17,301 nt of DNA, from NCBI GenBank assembly GCA_028701715.1, contig JAQVQF010000017.1, forward strand, positions 1 to 17,301, given 5' to 3'. Made by a program: the position numbers and the translations under genes. The DNA is from Eubacteriales bacterium. Its GTDB lineage: Bacteria > Bacillota > Clostridia > Oscillospirales > CAG-382. The notes under the pieces are model-generated. The model was not told where the DNA came from, made no database searches, and saw only the letters and a list, made by a program, of their open reading frames with translations. Positions 14,339 to 17,301 of this stretch are shown here, in pieces; position 1 is the first letter of the stretch, and the number at the start of each line of letters is the position of its first letter.

Positions 14339-15403
14339 ATGGCAAAAATGAAAATAGGCGTTATCGGCTGCGGAACGATAGCCAATAACGCTCATATCCC
14401 GGCTTATCTCGCCAACCCCGACGTGGAAATCAAGTATTTCTGCGACATTATCCCGGAAAGGGCATCCGCCGCCGTGGAAAAATACAAATGCGGCGTCGCG
14501 GTTACGGACTATAAAGAAATCATAGCCGACCCCGAAGTCGAAGCCGTTTCGGTTTGTACCCCCAACAAGATGCATTCGATAATTTCCTGCGACTGTCTCG
14601 CCGGCGGCAAGAACGTACTGTGCGAAAAGCCCGCGGCGCGTACCTACGCCGACGCCCTCAAGATGCAGGAAGCCCAGCATAAATCCGGCAAGGTATTGAA
14701 CATAGGCGTGGTCAACCGCTTTAACGCCGCCGTCAATAAAATCAAGGAAATGATTGCAAACGGCGACCTCGGCGAGGTTTATCACGTTTACGCTTGCTTC
14801 CGCTCCCAACGCTCCATACCCGGACTCGGCGGCGCCTTCACCACCAATTCGATTTCCGGTGGCGGCGTGCTTATCGACTGGGGCGTCCATTATCTTGATA
14901 TAGTAATGTACTGCACCGGCGACCCGACCCCCAAGACCGTTTCCGCCAAGGCCTTCTCCAAGCTCGGCGTGGATATGCCCAACTACGTTTACGAGGGAAT
15001 GTGGGCTGAAAACACCAAGGACCTGAACGGCACCTACGACGTTGACGACTTCGTCACCGGCTTCGTGCGTACCTCCGGACCCACCATCACCTTCAACGGC
15101 GCTTGGGCGCAGAATATCGGCATAGGCGAATCCTATATCGACTTTATAGGCACCAAAGCGGGCATACGTCTCAACTACGGCGGCGACTTCACCCTCTGGA
15201 CCACCGCCTGCGGCAGTCTTGTAAGTTGCAAGCCCAAATTTAACGCCAATCAGCATTTCCAGACCGAAATCGACTCCTTCGTCCGCTGCATTAAGACCGG
15301 CGAAAAGCTTCCTTCTCACATCGACACCGTCATAATCACCGCGAAGATGATGCAGGCGATGTACGATTCCTCCGCCTCGGGACAGGAAATAGTTCTGGAA
15401 TAA
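14339..15403 (+). CDS. Gfo/Idh/MocA-family NAD(P)-dependent oxidoreductase
   Basis: Family members oxidise or reduce a hydroxyl of sugars, inositols or related polyols with NAD(P). At 354 residues the length is normal. The N-terminal Rossmann fold shows IGVIGCGTIANNAHIPAY (dinucleotide loop, about 6-23). The catalytic motif is EKPAA (Lys97), and the second domain carries GGGVLIDWGVHYLD with Asp180 and His184, the usual catalytic pair region. The ATG at 14339 has GGAGG 10 bases upstream. It is transcribed away from the TIM-barrel/synthetase fusion. Gfo/Idh/MocA enzymes and TIM-barrel isomerases often act in one sugar, inositol or 3-keto-glycoside pathway, so a shared substrate is a fair inference. 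Substrate is unknown. Confidence 0.93.
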   Translation: MAKMKIGVIGCGTIANNAHIPAYLANPDVEIKYFCDIIPERASAAVEKYKCGVAVTDYKEIIADPEVEAVSVCTPNKMHSIISCDCLAGGKNVLCEKPAARTYADALKMQEAQHKSGKVLNIGVVNRFNAAVNKIKEMIANGDLGEVYHVYACFRSQRSIPGLGGAFTTNSISGGGVLIDWGVHYLDIVMYCTGDPTPKTVSAKAFSKLGVDMPNYVYEGMWAENTKDLNGTYDVDDFVTGFVRTSGPTITFNGAWAQNIGIGESYIDFIGTKAGIRLNYGGDFTLWTTACGSLVSCKPKFNANQHFQTEIDSFVRCIKTGEKLPSHIDTVIITAKMMQAMYDSSASGQEIVLE

Positions 15404-15432
15404 TTACCTGAAAATTTAATTATTTATATTCA

Positions 15433-15485
15433 AAAGCAGAAAGGTTCTGACGCCATGTCATGATCTTTCTGCTTTATTTTTATGT
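15433..15485 (+). terminator. Intrinsic terminator after the Gfo/Idh/MocA gene
   Basis: AAAGCAGAAAG (15433-15443) and CTTTCTGCTTT (15465-15475) form a perfect 11-bp stem; a small TGAC/GTCA helix can form in the loop. A T-rich run with single A interruptions follows. It lies between two convergent genes and may also slow transcripts from the minus strand, where the T-run is short. Confidence 0.85.
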
Positions 15486-15492
15486 TTCGGGA

Positions 15493-16599
15493 TTAAATTG
15501 AAATATGCCAGAATTCCGCGTCGTTGTAAACAAGCTTCGCTTTTTCATGTTCATTGAGCTTATCTGTCGGATAGTCACAGGGAATAAGCTCAACGCGCCA
15601 GAATTCATCGATGCCATTACAATTCGACGTCCCGCGGCTGAAGCGGAAGGTGTTTTTTGTCATATATTCCCGATGTTCCGTCAGATCAAACCCGCCGCCG
15701 TTATAGGAAGCGTCTTCATTGGGAAAATATTCTTCGCCGTCAATGAGCATCCGGCGGAGCTTTTGCAACGAAACATACTCGCCATGCTTATTTTTTATGT
15801 ATAATCGATATGTCGGGTCAAGCATTACCCTTGCTCCCGACGGCAGGAGGCAATCCACGACCACATGGCAATCGTTAAACGGTTCTTCGTAAGGCTTACA
15901 GGTTATATGCGCCGCACGGATTCCGTTCATTCGTAAAAGCGAAGCAAGAAACATCGCAAGGCCGCGGCAATTAATTTTTCCGTCGTGCTTTTCGCAAGAT
16001 TCGATTATATCTTTCACTTTAGGTCCCTGTGATGTGCTTATACAACCGTCGTGTTTAAAATGATCGCATATAAATCTGAGAAGAGAAAACGCCAATTCAT
16101 CGTCTGATGACGTATATCCGTTGATATATTGCGAATAGTTGTATTTATCGAGTATTTCTGGGGCTTGTTCAAACAGCGTAAAATCATAGGAAAACGGATT
16201 CTGCGCCGGTTCCGGGCTGTACTCGGAATATTTGCGCAGAACTTCTAATCTTGTCATATCCGTTTCGGGAACATAAATATTGGTCGGTAAATATTTAAAT
16301 TCTCCGTCTTCGGGAAGTTCCGCCAAGCGCGTATATTTTACAGGTGTCTGCTTGCCGAATTGAGTATAGAATCCCACAAGAAAACCGTTCTCGTACTTAA
16401 TCTGATATACCCTGCGGTATTCCTCGTCATTTATTTCATAGCAGACGAATCCGTCCTTTTCATAAACGCAGTTCGGATCAAAATTATAATAGCCCGAAGA
16501 GGTAAAGGACATTTTTATACGAAGCTGATGTTCACCGAAGATATTGAGCGTTTCGCCCTCTTCGTCTTTATACCATTTGCCGATAAGTATGTTGTCCAT
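15493..16599 (-). CDS. Transglutaminase-like (papain-fold) protein
   Basis: A 368-residue cytosolic-looking protein without signal peptide or membrane helix. Residues about 1-100 are a beta-rich, Trp/Tyr-containing region starting IGKWYKDEEGETLNI, which I cannot assign. The transglutaminase-like core follows, with the triad in the right order and spacing: Cys211 in KINCRGLAMFLASLLRMNG, His245 in NDCHVVVDC, and Asp261 in VMLDPTYRLYI. Members are peptidases, amidases or structural relatives; the activity here cannot be decided. The ATG at 16599 has AAAAAGGAG 7 bases upstream. It follows the kinase gene by 26 bases and ends before a shared terminator region. Confidence 0.8.
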   Translation of the reverse strand: MDNILIGKWYKDEEGETLNIFGEHQLRIKMSFTSSGYYNFDPNCVYEKDGFVCYEINDEEYRRVYQIKYENGFLVGFYTQFGKQTPVKYTRLAELPEDGEFKYLPTNIYVPETDMTRLEVLRKYSEYSPEPAQNPFSYDFTLFEQAPEILDKYNYSQYINGYTSSDDELAFSLLRFICDHFKHDGCISTSQGPKVKDIIESCEKHDGKINCRGLAMFLASLLRMNGIRAAHITCKPYEEPFNDCHVVVDCLLPSGARVMLDPTYRLYIKNKHGEYVSLQKLRRMLIDGEEYFPNEDASYNGGGFDLTEHREYMTKNTFRFSRGTSNCNGIDEFWRVELIPCDYPTDKLNEHEKAKLVYNDAEFWHISI

Positions 16600-16625
16600 A
16601 ATTGGTCTCCTTTTTATGTCATTAT

Positions 16626-17301
16626 TTATTTGATTAAATTATCCCATGCTTCAACGAACATTTTTTTAACCGTATCAAACATTTCCGTACCTATAAAGAA
16701 ATTCATATAACCCAAGCATTCCCAGACATGCAACGCGTTTTCCGAAGTATAAAATATCTCTTTTTCTTGTGTCGGATAATTTTCCATAAACACATTTCTT
16801 AAATATAAGGCTTTTTCAATGTCATAATTCAGCTTCATCCAAAGCGTCAGACGCGCAACATCGCAAATCCACGGTATGGCAGTGACATCGTCATAATCAA
16901 TCAGGACTATTTCGCCGTTATCCTGAATCATAATATTCTTTTTGGATAAATCACCGTGGCTTAAAACGGGAGGCAATTTATCGCATAGCTTTAAATTTAT
17001 ATAAAGTTTTTCTTTTATTTCCGATAATTCATCCCCGCTAAATAAGCCTTTTGTGCGCAAGCTTTCCGTATTGTCATCAAAAGCGTCATAAACATATTCC
17101 GAATAAGTATCCTCAAAAGGCTCGCCGTTGCCGATATAGCCGTATTTTGAAAGCTTTATGCCGTGAAGCCTTCCGGCGAAAGCCGCCAGCTTCTTAAACA
17201 GTTCGGCTTCCTGTTCAACGGTTAAATTTACTTTATCGGCAATGCTTCCGGTCAGGAATTCCTCAATAAGAAGCCCGCTTTGTAAATCGCCGTCATCATG
17301 A
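16626..17301 (-). CDS. Aminoglycoside/choline kinase-like phosphotransferase (APH family), N-terminus outside window
   Basis: The frame is open to the right edge of the window, so about 224 C-terminal residues are seen and the N-terminal lobe is partly missing. The protein-kinase-like fold is shown by LLIEEFLTG (hinge, near the edge), LHGIKLS, the catalytic loop LSHGDLSKKNIMI (H-x-D-x4-N) and the metal-binding VLIDYDD. The family phosphorylates small hydroxylated molecules such as aminoglycosides, choline, homoserine or sugars; the substrate cannot be read. The TTG at 17060 is internal, since the hinge lies upstream of it. The gene probably forms an operon with the transglutaminase-like gene 26 bases downstream. 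Confidence 0.85.
   Translation of the reverse strand, partial: HDDGDLQSGLLIEEFLTGSIADKVNLTVEQEAELFKKLAAFAGRLHGIKLSKYGYIGNGEPFEDTYSEYVYDAFDDNTESLRTKGLFSGDELSEIKEKLYINLKLCDKLPPVLSHGDLSKKNIMIQDNGEIVLIDYDDVTAIPWICDVARLTLWMKLNYDIEKALYLRNVFMENYPTQEKEIFYTSENALHVWECLGYMNFFIGTEMFDTVKKMFVEAWDNLIK

Noticed and set aside
14309..15319. 336-codon open frame on the minus strand
   Set aside because: It is fully antisense to the Gfo/Idh/MocA gene, has Gly/Ala/Val-rich composition and no family motifs.

Overview
The window reads as a chromosomal segment of a Gram-positive anaerobe, most likely an uncultured member of Bacillota, class Clostridia. The support is a YetF (DUF421)/DUF4363 pair, a T-box-type leader, SigA-type promoters, strong Shine-Dalgarno sites and GTG/TTG starts. 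No species is claimed. I see no mobile element, CRISPR array, rRNA or tRNA gene. TGA is the natural stop of at least six genes here, so the genetic code is standard.

Left end (1-2845): a 5'-truncated PLP-dependent trans-sulfuration enzyme (+) overlaps by 4 bp, tail to tail, with rpe (-, ribulose-phosphate 3-epimerase). A SigA-like promoter and a structured leader precede rpe. Upstream on the same strand are yetF and a DUF4363 gene, one base apart.

2976-4802 (+): a class B asparagine synthetase whose frame is intact except for one in-frame TGA at codon 171, near the boundary of its two domains.

4805-11285 (-): a complete F-type ATP synthase operon, atpI-B-E-F-[fusion]-G-D-C. There is no separate atpH. 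A single ORF of about 757 codons encodes a membrane-anchored b-like stalk, the C-terminal domain of delta, and a whole alpha subunit. This b'-delta-alpha fusion is the most unusual feature of the window. Alpha is present three times per F1 and delta once, so the fusion raises a stoichiometry problem. Subunit c carries Na+-type ligands, and epsilon lacks its C-terminal helical domain.

11360-15403: a TIM-barrel (sugar isomerase/epimerase-like) domain fused to a complete acyl-CoA synthetase (-) is divergent from a Gfo/Idh/MocA oxidoreductase (+). The minus-strand leader has the hallmarks of a T-box (Stem I AG bulge and distal loop, Stem II/III features, a terminator and a complementary antiterminator strand), but its tRNA acceptor-binding bulge has diverged and its downstream gene is not a usual T-box target.

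Right end (15493-17301, -): a two-gene unit of an APH-family small-molecule kinase (cut by the window edge) and a transglutaminase-like protein.
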